Below are positions 32,877 through 42,439 of a stretch of DNA of 64,000 nt, piece after piece. The stretch covers positions 1 to 64,000 of the forward strand of contig CAJTFW010000006.1 of NCBI GenBank assembly GCA_910575445.1. The letters run 5' to 3'. Under the pieces are notes generated by a model. That model had not been told where the DNA came from, made no database searches, and was given only the letters and a program-made list of their open reading frames with translations. The position numbers and the translations under genes were made by a program. Origin of the DNA: Lachnospiraceae bacterium (GTDB lineage: Bacteria; Bacillota; Clostridia; Lachnospirales; Lachnospiraceae). Position 1 is the stretch's first letter; the number at the start of each line of letters is the position of its first letter.

Positions 32877-33707
32877 ATGAGTATTATTACAGCAACAACC
32901 AATGTAAAGGAGCCAACTTCTGTACTAGCCAGATTTACACTAAAGGGAAAAAAGGCAGTGGTAACTGGAGCAGCAGGCGGGATTGGCCGTGCTACATCGA
33001 TGGCATTTGCAGAATTAGGAGCAGATGTGGCGATTGTGGATATACCGGAGAAACTAGAGAAAAGCCAGAAAGTGGCAGAAGAGATTGCTAAGCGTTATGG
33101 CGTCAAGACGATTGCAGTAGGTACCGATGTATCAAGTAAAGAATCGGTAGACCATATGGTAGAAGAAGTAGTGGCTGCTTTTGGTACGATTGATGTGGTA
33201 CATTCCAATGCTGGAATTGGAGCACATGGAGATGGCCCGGATATGGATTTAGAGCACTGGAATAAGATGTTAAGCGTCAATTTAACCGGCGTAATGCTTG
33301 TAGATACCGCCTGTGCAAATGTAATGAAGGCACATAAACATGGAGGCTCAATTATCAATACCGCTTCTTTGTCTGCCCATATTATCAATCCTCCATATAA
33401 GGATGCACCAGCCATTACCTGCTATACCACCTGTAAAGCTGGTGTACTGCATCTGACAAAATCATTGGCACTTAACTATGCAAAATATGGTATCCGTGTC
33501 AATAGCATAAGCCCTGGCTATATCTGGTCAGGACTGCATCAGGGTCTTCCCTCTGAGCGCTGTGATTTTGAAGAATCTACGGTGCCTGTAGGACATTTTG
33601 GAAGCTTAGATGATGTCACAGGTCCTGTAGCGCTTCTGGCTACAGACCTTGGTGCCTATATGGTTGGAACCGATATTCTCTTTGATGGCGGTGTGACAAT
33701 TTATTAA
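32877..33707 (+). CDS. Short-chain dehydrogenase/reductase
   Basis: A 276-residue Rossmann-fold SDR: cofactor loop TGAAGGIGRATSMA, VDIPEKLEK after strand 2 (Asp suggesting NAD), HSNAGIGAHG, catalytic Ser in NTASLSAH and Tyr-x3-Lys in CYTTCKAG, and the terminal DGGVTIY. Probable role is oxidation or reduction of a polyol or sugar in the same catabolic pathway. AGGAG precedes ATG 32877. It ends the transporter operon at a strong terminator. Confidence 0.9.
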   Translation: MSIITATTNVKEPTSVLARFTLKGKKAVVTGAAGGIGRATSMAFAELGADVAIVDIPEKLEKSQKVAEEIAKRYGVKTIAVGTDVSSKESVDHMVEEVVAAFGTIDVVHSNAGIGAHGDGPDMDLEHWNKMLSVNLTGVMLVDTACANVMKAHKHGGSIINTASLSAHIINPPYKDAPAITCYTTCKAGVLHLTKSLALNYAKYGIRVNSISPGYIWSGLHQGLPSERCDFEESTVPVGHFGSLDDVTGPVALLATDLGAYMVGTDILFDGGVTIY

Positions 33708-33739
33708 CAAAAAGTCCCTTTTTACAGGGACTTTTTGTT
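33706..33739. terminator. Bidirectional terminator between convergent operons
   Basis: AACAAAAAGTCCCT pairs with AGGGACTTTTTGTT, with A and T runs on either side, between the convergent SDR and M20 genes. Confidence 0.93.
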
Positions 33740-33745
33740 ATTTTA

Positions 33746-34915
33746 CTATTCTTTTTTCCGATATTTCTTCCAGTCTAATATAATCTGTTCCATTAGTTCT
33801 GGCTGTGTTGCAGTCTGATAGAGGAAATTGGCGATAACCTTGGCGCCGTCTCGAAGGGTCTGTTTTGCGCGTTCACCATACATCAGCTTCTCAAATTCGA
33901 CTGTATGGATATCCACAAAGCTGTCGGAACCTTTGATACCTAGATGAAAGGCAGGTATTACAAGGTCTACATTGCCAGCATCGGAAGCACCACTTGGATA
34001 AGGAACTTCTTCTGCTTCCATTCCTAAGTCTTTAAAAATATCCATCAGCGTATGTACAGCAGTCTTTCCATAGTGAAGCTCTGCATAAGTATCAAAGCGC
34101 TGCATGGCAGTGTACTCGGTATTGGTTCCATAGGTGACACCTTTTAAAAGGCGAAGGGTATTCTCTACAAGAGTCTCCAAATCTTCCATAGATGCTGCAC
34201 GTGGATAGTAGTTTAAGACCACGCGGTCTGGGATGACATTGGGGGTAACACCACCTTCTTCGATAATGCCATGCATCTGCATAAAAGGCTTGTACTGCAC
34301 TCTCATAAGGTCGATGCCATGCATAAAGAGCTGTGCTGCATTGAGCGCGCTATGGCCCTCCCAGGGCGTTGCAGAGGCATGTGTACCCTTACCAGTGATG
34401 GTGATATAGAGGTCATTACATGCCAAAATCCTCCACTGCGGGACATTACTAGAGAAAATATGTCCCATAATGGCATATTGATAGCGGTCAAAGCCTCCAT
34501 TTTCAGCGAGTGTTACTTTGCCTCCGATATTTTCTTCGCCAGGAGTACCAATTAAGTCAATTTCATAGGGAAGTTCTGGGAAGCATTTGCTGATGGCTAA
34601 AGCAGATAATACACTGATGCCACAGCTTAGAGAGTGTCCACAGGCATGTCCAATTTCAGGAAGGGCATCATATTCACACATGAGCGCAATCCTTGGCTTA
34701 TCAGAAGGCTTATAGGCGCGAAACGCATACGAAAGCCCACAGTAATCCATCTCTACCGTATAGCCATATTTCTCCAGGAAATGGGCGATATAGGCACTTG
34801 ATTCTTTTTCTTCACCGCCTATCTCCGGGTGAGTAGTCAGATATTCACTCAGTGGAAAGACTTCTGGTTCTAACTGTTCTACGATTTGATTTAGTTTTGC
34901 ATTTGTGATACTCAT
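33746..34915 (-). CDS. M20-family amidohydrolase (N-acyl amino acid type)
   Basis: A 389-residue M20D-like metallohydrolase: HPEIGGEEKESS near the start, metal-binding HACGHSL and GTPGEENIGGK, GKGTHASATPWEGHSALNAA in the dimerisation lid, and a late HLGIKGS. Members remove acyl groups from N-acyl amino acids or cleave small peptides (p-aminobenzoyl-glutamate-like). The start overlaps the BCCT stop (ATGA) so the two are coupled: the carrier may import an acylated or betaine-like compound which this enzyme cleaves in the cytoplasm. Confidence 0.88.
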   Translation of the reverse strand: MSITNAKLNQIVEQLEPEVFPLSEYLTTHPEIGGEEKESSAYIAHFLEKYGYTVEMDYCGLSYAFRAYKPSDKPRIALMCEYDALPEIGHACGHSLSCGISVLSALAISKCFPELPYEIDLIGTPGEENIGGKVTLAENGGFDRYQYAIMGHIFSSNVPQWRILACNDLYITITGKGTHASATPWEGHSALNAAQLFMHGIDLMRVQYKPFMQMHGIIEEGGVTPNVIPDRVVLNYYPRAASMEDLETLVENTLRLLKGVTYGTNTEYTAMQRFDTYAELHYGKTAVHTLMDIFKDLGMEAEEVPYPSGASDAGNVDLVIPAFHLGIKGSDSFVDIHTVEFEKLMYGERAKQTLRDGAKVIANFLYQTATQPELMEQIILDWKKYRKKE

Positions 34916-36447
34916 GATTCTTCACTTTCTTTAGAAGCAGCTTTTGTGGTGTCTTCTTGCAACATCTTTTTTACAGAGGCCATCAGGATAAAGATAACCG
35001 CGACAAGTGGAAGTCCGGTGAGTACCGAGATGGTCTTCACTGCTTCAAGTCCACCAATTACCATAAGGCCAATCGACAAGAGACAAAACAGAATTGCCCA
35101 GACAATCCGGTTCCATCTTGCAGGGTCTTCTTTTTCATCTAGTTTCCTAGTTGTTGTTCCGGCCAGTACATAAGCACAGGAATCAATGGTTGTTGCCAGA
35201 TAGACAAAACAGACAACACATAAGAAAATCATCATAAATTTTGCCAGCGGCAGAGTCTTTAGAATCGCAACGATGGCAGCGCTTTGTCCCTGTGTGGCAA
35301 GAATCGTTGCCAGGTCCACCTGTCCAGAACTTTGCAGATACAAAGAGTATCCGCCAAATATCATAAAGCTGGTACAACAGCCAAGAGTTCCCCATACAAG
35401 CTGTCCCCACATCACCTCTTTAATTGTACGACCTCTGGATATCTTACCTACAAACATTCCCATCATCGGCATAAATGCAAGCCACCAGCCCCAATAGAAA
35501 ACAGTCCATTCCTGTACAAAGACGCCATCTCCAAAGGGGTCCATCCAGGTACTCATCCGCACAAATTCAGAGAGATACAAGCCAAGCGAATTGACCTCCA
35601 TCTTGATAATATTGACCGTAGGTCCGACAAAGAACACAATCAGCATAAAGATAAATGCCAGAACAACATTGATATTGCTAAGATTTTGAATTCCTTTGTC
35701 TAGTCCTAAATAGACGCTAGTTCCAAAGATTAACACCCAAATAATCAATACGACAATGGATACGATAAAGTCGTATTCTACAGGAATATTGAAAACTTCC
35801 CGAATAATGGTAGAGAGAACTGGGGCGCCGATTCCAAGAGAGGTGGAGATAGAGCCCACAATGCCAAAGACAACTAGAATATCGATAATATGACCAGTCC
35901 AGCCCGTCGCACGTTTTCCGATTACACTTTTACAGGCGGTACTTAGACGCATGCTTTTTTCTTTTCTGACAAACATAATATAGGCGATTGCTACAATAGC
36001 AGGATTGTAGATCGCCCATGCGCTAAAGCCCCAATGAAACTGTCCGTACATATGGGCATATTCATAGGCATCTTTACTAAAAGGTTCAAAATTAAAGGGT
36101 GGTCCGCTTACATAGTAGATTGGTTCTAGAAAACCAAGAATTACAATACTGGTGCCAACTCCTGCAGTAAACAGCATGGCAATCCAAGATAGATTGCCAT
36201 ACTGAGGTCTTTCATCTGCCCCGCCTAAGCGGATATTGCCATATTTACTGGCTGTCAGCCAGATTAGAAAGGCAAAGGATGCCAGACAGGTGAGCAGAAA
36301 AATCCACCCAAGCTGTCCGGTACACAGGTCAAATAAAAAGGAGATAATGCTGTTTACTTTATCCGGCACCAGATAGATTGGTAACATAATCAGCACAAGA
36401 ATAGCAAATGCCGGTATAAATATCTTTTTCTCAATGTTTTGAAACAT
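34912..36447 (-). CDS. BCCT-family transporter
   Basis: A 511-residue protein with about 12 membrane segments and the BCCT signature WWLAFMPMMGMFVGKISRGR, plus TAGVGTSIVILGFLEPIYYV in the glycine-rich stretch. BCCT carriers move betaine, carnitine, choline or related trimethylammonium compounds by ion symport or antiport. Its place between an acyl-CoA synthetase and an amidohydrolase suggests nutrient uptake or substrate/product exchange, rather than osmoprotection. Confidence 0.92.
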   Translation of the reverse strand: MFQNIEKKIFIPAFAILVLIMLPIYLVPDKVNSIISFLFDLCTGQLGWIFLLTCLASFAFLIWLTASKYGNIRLGGADERPQYGNLSWIAMLFTAGVGTSIVILGFLEPIYYVSGPPFNFEPFSKDAYEYAHMYGQFHWGFSAWAIYNPAIVAIAYIMFVRKEKSMRLSTACKSVIGKRATGWTGHIIDILVVFGIVGSISTSLGIGAPVLSTIIREVFNIPVEYDFIVSIVVLIIWVLIFGTSVYLGLDKGIQNLSNINVVLAFIFMLIVFFVGPTVNIIKMEVNSLGLYLSEFVRMSTWMDPFGDGVFVQEWTVFYWGWWLAFMPMMGMFVGKISRGRTIKEVMWGQLVWGTLGCCTSFMIFGGYSLYLQSSGQVDLATILATQGQSAAIVAILKTLPLAKFMMIFLCVVCFVYLATTIDSCAYVLAGTTTRKLDEKEDPARWNRIVWAILFCLLSIGLMVIGGLEAVKTISVLTGLPLVAVIFILMASVKKMLQEDTTKAASKESEES

Positions 36448-36450
36448 GAA

Positions 36451-38559
36451 TTACACACCTTCTTTATATTTGACAATCAGCGCATCTGCAACGCCTACTC
36501 CTTCTCCTTCCGCATATACAAACAGAGGATTAATATCCAGTTCTTTTAAAGTATCTTTATTTGCGCTTGCGTAGTTGCCAATAGCGACAATCGTCTCACA
36601 CAGCGCTTTGATATCACATTTGGCAGAGCCGCGATAGCCATTTAAGAGTTTGAAAGATTTAAGAGACTTTAACATCTCCATTGCTTCCGCTTCTTTTAGA
36701 GGAGCCGGATACAGTGCTACGTCTTTAAATACTTCTACAAAGACACCGCCCATACCTACCATAATCATAGGTCCAAACTGTGGGTCGTTGTTCACACCGA
36801 TAATCATCTCAACGCCAGATTTTAACATCGGTACCATCAGAACACCATTAATCTTGGCTTCTGGCTTCTTAGCGGTTACGCTCTTCATAATCTCTTCGTA
36901 AGCAGCTTTGGCAGCCTCGGCACCGCGAATATTTAACTTCACACCACCAACATCACTCTTGTGGAGGATATCTGCGGATTCTATCTTCATTGCTAACGCA
37001 TCTTCCATGGAAGCAGCGAATTTGGCAGCTTCTTCTGCGGAGGTGACAATCACTTCTTTGGATACTGCTACGCCGAATTTCCCAAGCTCTACTTTACTGT
37101 CATGCTCAGACAGAGCGATAGTCTCTTTGGACTTAGCAGCGCCTGGTGCAAGCTCTAAGGTCTTCTCATCTGGACGATAAGAGATAAAGTCTGCCAGATG
37201 ACGCAGCATCTTAAAAGCATAGACAGGAGGAGGAAGGATTGGAACACCGATATGGAACAACTTATCCTGGTATTCTAAGTTCCTGGTATTCTCTGCAAAT
37301 GGAATCATGGCGATTGGTTTGCAGGCGTCTCCTTTTTCCTTGACAACTTTCTCAATACCTTGATACATATAGTGGATAGCCGGGTCTGCAATATCTAAAA
37401 GCAGCGTATAGCCGATTAAAACCATACCGATATTGGGGTCGTCCATTACGGTGCGAAGCGCTCCTGCATAGAGGTCTGCATCGTAGGAAAGACTAGCCGT
37501 CATATCGAGTGGGTTGTTTGGAGATGCATAGGATGGAAGCTGTTCTTTTAAGCTTGCAAGTGTCTCAGGAGTAAAGTCAGGATACTCGACACCATTTAAG
37601 CTTCCAACATCGGCACAGATACCTGTCTCGCCGCCAGAGAGGTTCATAGAAGCAAAAGTTGCCTGCTCTGGAATCTTCTTTAGGGTGGAGAGCATCAGAG
37701 ACATCGCCATCAATTCTTCTAGGTCATCGACACGGATAGCGCCAAATTTTTTCAGAACTGCATCAAAGGAAGCATCAGAGCCTGAGAGACTTCCGGTGTG
37801 GGAAGCGGCAATCGCGCCGCCTTTGGCACTGCGTCCGGCCTTTAGGATAACAACAGGTTTTTTCATCTCGGCTGCTTTTTTAAGGACAGCTGCAAACTTG
37901 TTAGCATCCTTAACACCTTCGATATAGACACTGACTACTTTGGTATTCTCGTCGTTGACTAAGAATTCCATATAGTCTTCAACCTGGACAATCTTGCCAT
38001 TGCCGGCAGAGATGCTGTAGGAAAATCTCATACCTGGGCAGTCCATCAGGGACAGGCACAGCTGACCACTCTGAGAGACAACGCCAACGCTGCCTTTTCT
38101 GTCGCGTTTCTCGGAGATAAATGCAAATGCCTGAACATTGTCGATATAGTTGACAAATCCGGCACAGTTTGGTCCCATAAGAGCGATATCTAATTCTTTG
38201 GCAACAGCAATTAACTCTGCCTCGTTTTGCCGGCCTTCGTCAGTGCCAATCTCGCCATAACCACTTGCAAAGACAACAGCACCACCACAGCCTTTTTTCG
38301 CACCTTCTCTAAGGAGCGGAATTACAGTCTTCTGGGAAGTACAAATCACCATCAAATCTACGGTGTCTGGTACATCGGTTACACTTTTATAACATGGTAT
38401 ATCAAATACAGTCTCTCTTTTAGGATGAATAAAATACACACGGCTTCTGTCTTCTACATAAGAAAGGATGTTTCGGCAGACATCTCCGCCGAAACCTTCC
38501 TTTTCACTTGCACCAATAACAGCAACCGACTGTGGTTTTAACAACTTTGTCAGATTCAT
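36451..38559 (-). CDS. ADP-forming acyl-CoA synthetase (acetate-CoA ligase type)
   Basis: A 702-residue fusion of both subunits of NDP-forming acyl-CoA synthetase. Residues 1-~450 are the CoA-binding and ligase domains (SVAVIGASEKEGFGGDV at the start, the phosphohistidine segment ASHTGSLSGSD near 254). The C-terminal ~220 residues are the ATP-grasp domain (SADILHKSDVGGVKLNI). It converts acyl-CoA, ADP and Pi into acid, CoA and ATP. Directly downstream of a 2-oxoacid:ferredoxin oxidoreductase it would harvest ATP from the acyl-CoA that this enzyme makes. Confidence 0.92.
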   Translation of the reverse strand: MNLTKLLKPQSVAVIGASEKEGFGGDVCRNILSYVEDRSRVYFIHPKRETVFDIPCYKSVTDVPDTVDLMVICTSQKTVIPLLREGAKKGCGGAVVFASGYGEIGTDEGRQNEAELIAVAKELDIALMGPNCAGFVNYIDNVQAFAFISEKRDRKGSVGVVSQSGQLCLSLMDCPGMRFSYSISAGNGKIVQVEDYMEFLVNDENTKVVSVYIEGVKDANKFAAVLKKAAEMKKPVVILKAGRSAKGGAIAASHTGSLSGSDASFDAVLKKFGAIRVDDLEELMAMSLMLSTLKKIPEQATFASMNLSGGETGICADVGSLNGVEYPDFTPETLASLKEQLPSYASPNNPLDMTASLSYDADLYAGALRTVMDDPNIGMVLIGYTLLLDIADPAIHYMYQGIEKVVKEKGDACKPIAMIPFAENTRNLEYQDKLFHIGVPILPPPVYAFKMLRHLADFISYRPDEKTLELAPGAAKSKETIALSEHDSKVELGKFGVAVSKEVIVTSAEEAAKFAASMEDALAMKIESADILHKSDVGGVKLNIRGAEAAKAAYEEIMKSVTAKKPEAKINGVLMVPMLKSGVEMIIGVNNDPQFGPMIMVGMGGVFVEVFKDVALYPAPLKEAEAMEMLKSLKSFKLLNGYRGSAKCDIKALCETIVAIGNYASANKDTLKELDINPLFVYAEGEGVGVADALIVKYKEGV

Positions 38560-38573
38560 GATTGGTTTTCCCC

Positions 38574-39116
38574 TTATTTTCCTTGTACGCCTCTACGATA
38601 GCAGGCCACGTTTTTCTCATTGAATTTGCCCTTGCCTTTTTTCTCGAAGAAGGAGACAATAGCTTCTTCCATATATTCAATCGAGAACAGGTCACTGTTG
38701 GCAGCGAGTGCGCCAAGCATAACCAGATTGGCTCCCTTTGGATTTGCTACTTCTGCTGCAATATCCGTAGCAGGAACTTTTACAACAGTGATATCGCTTC
38801 TGTAAGTGCGGTCTTCTGGTACAATCGAAGAATTTACGAGAAGAAGTCCGCCTGGTTTTAAGCGCTCTTCAAACTTGTCAATAGCCGGGGTATTCATGGT
38901 AAATAAAATGTCCGGCTGTTTGGAGATTGGGCTGGCAATCAGTCCATCGCTAATCTTTACGGTACAGTTCGCAGTACCTCCGCGCATCTCAGAACCGTAG
39001 GATGGGTAAAATAATACATTTTTATCCTGCTCCATACCGGCATTGATTAACAACATTCCAGCAGTCAGTACGCCCTGTCCACCAAAACCGGCACAGATAA
39101 TCTCTTTTTTAGCCAT
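38574..39116 (-). CDS. korC: 2-oxoacid:ferredoxin oxidoreductase, gamma subunit
   Basis: A 180-residue protein starting MAKKEIICAGFGGQGVLTAG, the gamma-subunit glycine-rich motif, with SYGSEMRGGTANCTVKIS further on. ATG 39116 is chosen because GGAGGA lies at the end of korB just upstream. The subunit belongs to a four-part enzyme encoded korD-korA-korB-korC here, which oxidatively decarboxylates a 2-oxoacid with CoA to acyl-CoA, CO2 and reduced ferredoxin. Confidence 0.92.
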   Translation of the reverse strand: MAKKEIICAGFGGQGVLTAGMLLINAGMEQDKNVLFYPSYGSEMRGGTANCTVKISDGLIASPISKQPDILFTMNTPAIDKFEERLKPGGLLLVNSSIVPEDRTYRSDITVVKVPATDIAAEVANPKGANLVMLGALAANSDLFSIEYMEEAIVSFFEKKGKGKFNEKNVACYRRGVQGK

Positions 39117-39120
39117 GGTC

Positions 39121-39858
39121 TTATTCCTCCTCCTTCTTATCTTTAAATTCACCCAGAGGGAAGAATGGAATCATCTCATTCTTGATGCGCTCTACACTCT
39201 TAACTGGTGTCATATTTAAGTTGGTAGGACACGGAGAGAGAAGCTCTACTAAGCAAAAGCCTTCACCGCGCATATGTTTTTCAAAAGCTTTTTTAATATA
39301 TTTTTTGCTCTGTACCATACCTTTGGCATCTGCCATCGAGCCTCTTGCAAGATAAGCGATATCAAAGCCGGTAAAAGCTTGCTCTACTCTAAAAGGCATA
39401 CCAGCTTTCTTGGGGTCTTTTCCTTTTGGGGTAGAAGTGGTAATCTGTCCTGGAAGAGAGGTAGGTGCACACTGACCACCAGTCATTCCATACAGACTGT
39501 TGTTGATAACGATAGCAACAACATTGTCGTTACGAATTGCGGTATGCATTGTCTCTGCCATACCAATAGAATAAGCAGCACCATCACCGATATAAGCCAT
39601 TACCGGATTCTCTTTGCGTACTTTCTTGACACCAACTGCGGTTGCAATCGGTCTTCCATGTGCTGCCATAATAGTGTCAAATCTCCAGGAATCAATATTT
39701 AAAGAACCGCAGGCTACGTCGACAACTGCTAGTAATTTCTCGCTAAGTTCCATCTCTTCCATAACTTCGGCAATCAGACGAACTGCCAGTCCATGCCCAC
39801 AGCCAGGGCAAAAACCACTCTGAGTAAATGTCACTGTTTCAGGAGCTACTAACCTCAT
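39121..39858 (-). CDS. korB: 2-oxoacid:ferredoxin oxidoreductase, beta (TPP) subunit
   Basis: A 245-residue thiamine-diphosphate-binding subunit: FCPGCGHGLAVRLIAEVM, the TPP/Mg motif GDGAAYSIGMAETMHTAIRN...NNSLYGMTGGQ, and CPTNLNMTP in the C-terminal part. The N-terminal CPGCGH Cys pair contributes to an Fe-S site in relatives. It follows korA with a one-base gap. Substrate preference (2-oxoglutarate or branched-chain oxoacid) cannot be read from sequence alone. Confidence 0.93.
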   Translation of the reverse strand: MRLVAPETVTFTQSGFCPGCGHGLAVRLIAEVMEEMELSEKLLAVVDVACGSLNIDSWRFDTIMAAHGRPIATAVGVKKVRKENPVMAYIGDGAAYSIGMAETMHTAIRNDNVVAIVINNSLYGMTGGQCAPTSLPGQITTSTPKGKDPKKAGMPFRVEQAFTGFDIAYLARGSMADAKGMVQSKKYIKKAFEKHMRGEGFCLVELLSPCPTNLNMTPVKSVERIKNEMIPFFPLGEFKDKKEEE

Positions 39859-39859
39859 A

Positions 39860-40909
39860 TTACTTTCCCTCCTTTTTCAGCATCTCTTTTGCTTTGGCAA
39901 TGATTCCGTCGGTCTCTGGAATCTCGAAGATGGAGCCATAGTGGTCCACCAGATAGTTACTGCCTACAGCCAGTTTTACATCGTCCATCATCTGTCCTAA
40001 GATATTCATCTCAACAGTTAAGAAAGCTTTGGCAGCTTTTGCCTCTTTAAATGCTTTCACTGGGAATGGCCAGAGTGTAATCGGGCGGATTAAGCCAAGC
40101 TTTAGACCTTCTGCTCTGGCAATCTCAACCGTCTCACGGCAGACACGGGAGCTGATACCATAAGCGACAAGTACAAGCTCTGCATCCTCTACCTGTATGT
40201 TCTCATAGCGCTGTTCTTCTTCCATCTGGCGATATTTGTCTGCGAGATATCCTTCATAGTCAGGATGTGTATAATAAACGTTCTGAATCTTCTTCTGTTC
40301 ACAGCCCTTCTTGCAGCCTTTGATACTCCAGTCAAATTTATCGATATTATGCTCTACAAATGCTGGAATCTCCACTGCCTCAATCATCTGTCCAATCGCT
40401 GCATCAGAAGCAATCAGAACCGGATGGCGATATTTCTCTGCCAAATCAAAAGCTTCTGCCATCATATCAGCGTTCTCTTGTACAGATGCCGGAGCCAGTA
40501 CCAGGGTGTGATAATCACCATGTCCGCCGCCTCTAGTAAGCTGCCAGTAGTCACCCTGGCCCTGTGCGATATCGCCAAGACCAGTACCAATACGCATAAC
40601 ATCTACAATAACTGCTGGAAGGTCTGCTGCAACCAGGTAGGAAATTCCTTCCTGTTTCAGGGAAAAGCCAGGACCTGAAGATGTGGTCAGTGCTCTTGCA
40701 CCAGCCGCAGCTGCTCCTAATACCATATTAATACCAGCAAGCTCTGATTCTGCCTGAATAAATTCTCCGCCTACCTCATCCATTCTCCAGGATAAATATT
40801 CTAGGATTTCCGTCTGAGGTGTAATCGGATATCCGCTGTAAAAGCGACAGCCCGCAGCCAGTGCGGCCTCGGCCAGCGCTTCATTGCCTTTTAATAATAC
40901 TTTAGCCAT
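39860..40909 (-). CDS. korA: 2-oxoacid:ferredoxin oxidoreductase, alpha subunit
   Basis: A 349-residue alpha subunit: GNEALAEAALAAGCRFYSGYPITPQTEI at the start, ALTTSSGPGFSLKQEGISY for the substrate/TPP-side loop, and the transketolase C-terminal-type domain from ~240. AAGGAGG precedes the ATG. It matches the KorA/VorB family of anaerobes, where four-subunit enzymes use a separate dicluster ferredoxin subunit, encoded just upstream. Confidence 0.93.
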   Translation of the reverse strand: MAKVLLKGNEALAEAALAAGCRFYSGYPITPQTEILEYLSWRMDEVGGEFIQAESELAGINMVLGAAAAGARALTTSSGPGFSLKQEGISYLVAADLPAVIVDVMRIGTGLGDIAQGQGDYWQLTRGGGHGDYHTLVLAPASVQENADMMAEAFDLAEKYRHPVLIASDAAIGQMIEAVEIPAFVEHNIDKFDWSIKGCKKGCEQKKIQNVYYTHPDYEGYLADKYRQMEEEQRYENIQVEDAELVLVAYGISSRVCRETVEIARAEGLKLGLIRPITLWPFPVKAFKEAKAAKAFLTVEMNILGQMMDDVKLAVGSNYLVDHYGSIFEIPETDGIIAKAKEMLKKEGK

Positions 40910-40920
40910 AGCTGACCTCC

Positions 40921-41133
40921 TTATCTTATTTCAAACACATAATCCGGGCATACCCGATAACAGGTCCCGCATACCGTACATTTGTCAGCATCTACAACAA
41001 TTGTATTGTATCCCTTTGCATTTACATGGTCAGAGACACTGATTGCTTCTTTGGGACATGCATGGATGCAGTAGCCGCATCCTTTGCATCGTACGGGATT
41101 TGTATATACTTTTTCATTTTTTTCTTTTCCCAT
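40921..41133 (-). CDS. korD: 2-oxoacid:ferredoxin oxidoreductase, ferredoxin (delta) subunit
   Basis: A 70-residue dicluster ferredoxin with CKGCGYCIHACPKEAI and CTVCGTCYRVCPD. ATG 41133 is favoured, with GTG 41136 just before it also in frame; AGAGAGG lies upstream. It heads the kor genes and passes electrons from the TPP centre to soluble ferredoxin. Confidence 0.9.
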   Translation of the reverse strand: MGKEKNEKVYTNPVRCKGCGYCIHACPKEAISVSDHVNAKGYNTIVVDADKCTVCGTCYRVCPDYVFEIR

Positions 41134-41151
41134 CACAGGATTACCTCTCTT

Positions 41152-42390
41152 TTATGATACTTGCGCTTTTTTACCAAGACGGTAAACGGTCATAGCCAGT
41201 ATAGCGCCTACGATACCTGAAACTGCCAGGAAGATAAAGATATAATTGTATCCAGCTGCTCCGTGAGCGTCCAGCCAGCTTCCAAATAATACAGAGTAGA
41301 TAGAGTCTGGAAGGTAGCCAATAATAGACGCAATACCAATTACCGTACCGGTCATGGCTCTAGGAATACCGGATTCGCTAACCGTTGAGAAGATTACGCC
41401 ATACATCATCATAGCAAACGCACCCGGAAGCAGCGTATACAGACTTGCCATTACTGGGCTGATACCTGCTGGCAGAATCAATACAATGCCAAACAGTGCA
41501 GCAAGAATAATAAATGCTGTTGACAGCCATTTACAAGTAGATTTAAACACTTTATCTGCTAACAGACCACCTACTGGGGAAAGCAGTAGAAGGAGATAGT
41601 TACGAACAATTGATACCAGTCCAGAATCTTCTGGAGAAACTCCACGCACTTCTGTCAAATATGGATTGAAATAGGAAGTATTGCTGTAGAAACCATAACC
41701 ACATAAGATGGTAAGCGATACAACCCAGACAACCGGATTTTTCAGCAGTTTGAATACATCACTCATCTCAAACTTCGGTTCGTTGTCATCAGCAGCACCA
41801 CTACTTGTCTTTTCAGGCATCAGGAAGAATAACAAAACTGCCGATACCAGTGCTACAGAACCACCAGAGATAACTGCACGGAAGAATCCACCTGCCATAT
41901 CTCCACCTGCGGTCTTGTAGACATTGAGTGCAAGGGTGTTGGTCAGGGCAGCGGTAATACCATTACATGCATAATACAGACCATACATAAACCCTTGTTC
42001 TTCTTCTGTACCAATAATACGAACTGCTTTCATCAGAGAAGACCAGAAAACAAAAGCGGTACTAAAGGAAAGACCAAGCCATACAACCATGCCTACTGCA
42101 AAGTTCATTGTAAAGGCATAGACCCAGGCTAATACGGTGGTTGCAGCCAGGGAGATAACCAGCGCTTTTTTGGGTGATACTTTATCTGCGATAATACCGC
42201 CTGGTATGTACAGTATCATATTACCAATGGTATACATAGTCATCAAAAGTCCTGACTGTGTATTGCTGATTCCCATGGCAGCAATCTGTGCATCGTAAAA
42301 GATATATTTTACATAAGGAAGAAAGTAAATTGAGCCTCCGGCAAGCCCAAGTGCTGCAATAGTAAGATATTTTCTAAGTTTTGAATCCAT
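41152..42390 (-). CDS. MFS transporter (likely amino- or oxo-acid uptake)
   Basis: A 412-residue protein with 12 hydrophobic segments. The loop between helices 2 and 3 reads GGIIADKVSPKKALVIS, the major facilitator signature, and it is repeated as GGLLADKVFKSTCKWLS in the second half, as expected from the internal duplication. There is no clear substrate motif. It lies between the amino-acid dehydrogenase and kor genes in one direction, so it probably imports the amino acid or exports the acid product. Confidence 0.85.
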   Translation of the reverse strand: MDSKLRKYLTIAALGLAGGSIYFLPYVKYIFYDAQIAAMGISNTQSGLLMTMYTIGNMILYIPGGIIADKVSPKKALVISLAATTVLAWVYAFTMNFAVGMVVWLGLSFSTAFVFWSSLMKAVRIIGTEEEQGFMYGLYYACNGITAALTNTLALNVYKTAGGDMAGGFFRAVISGGSVALVSAVLLFFLMPEKTSSGAADDNEPKFEMSDVFKLLKNPVVWVVSLTILCGYGFYSNTSYFNPYLTEVRGVSPEDSGLVSIVRNYLLLLLSPVGGLLADKVFKSTCKWLSTAFIILAALFGIVLILPAGISPVMASLYTLLPGAFAMMMYGVIFSTVSESGIPRAMTGTVIGIASIIGYLPDSIYSVLFGSWLDAHGAAGYNYIFIFLAVSGIVGAILAMTVYRLGKKAQVS

Positions 42391-42439
42391 ATTTATTCCC
42401 CTTCTACTGTGTGTTCCACAGCCCCTCTTAGTGAATCAG

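Noticed and set aside
32543-32902. Minus-strand ORF with repeated FRIVQKSPFVWKNF peptide
   Set aside because: It is created by the tandem hairpin repeat and the antisense of the transporter gene; it has no ribosome binding site.
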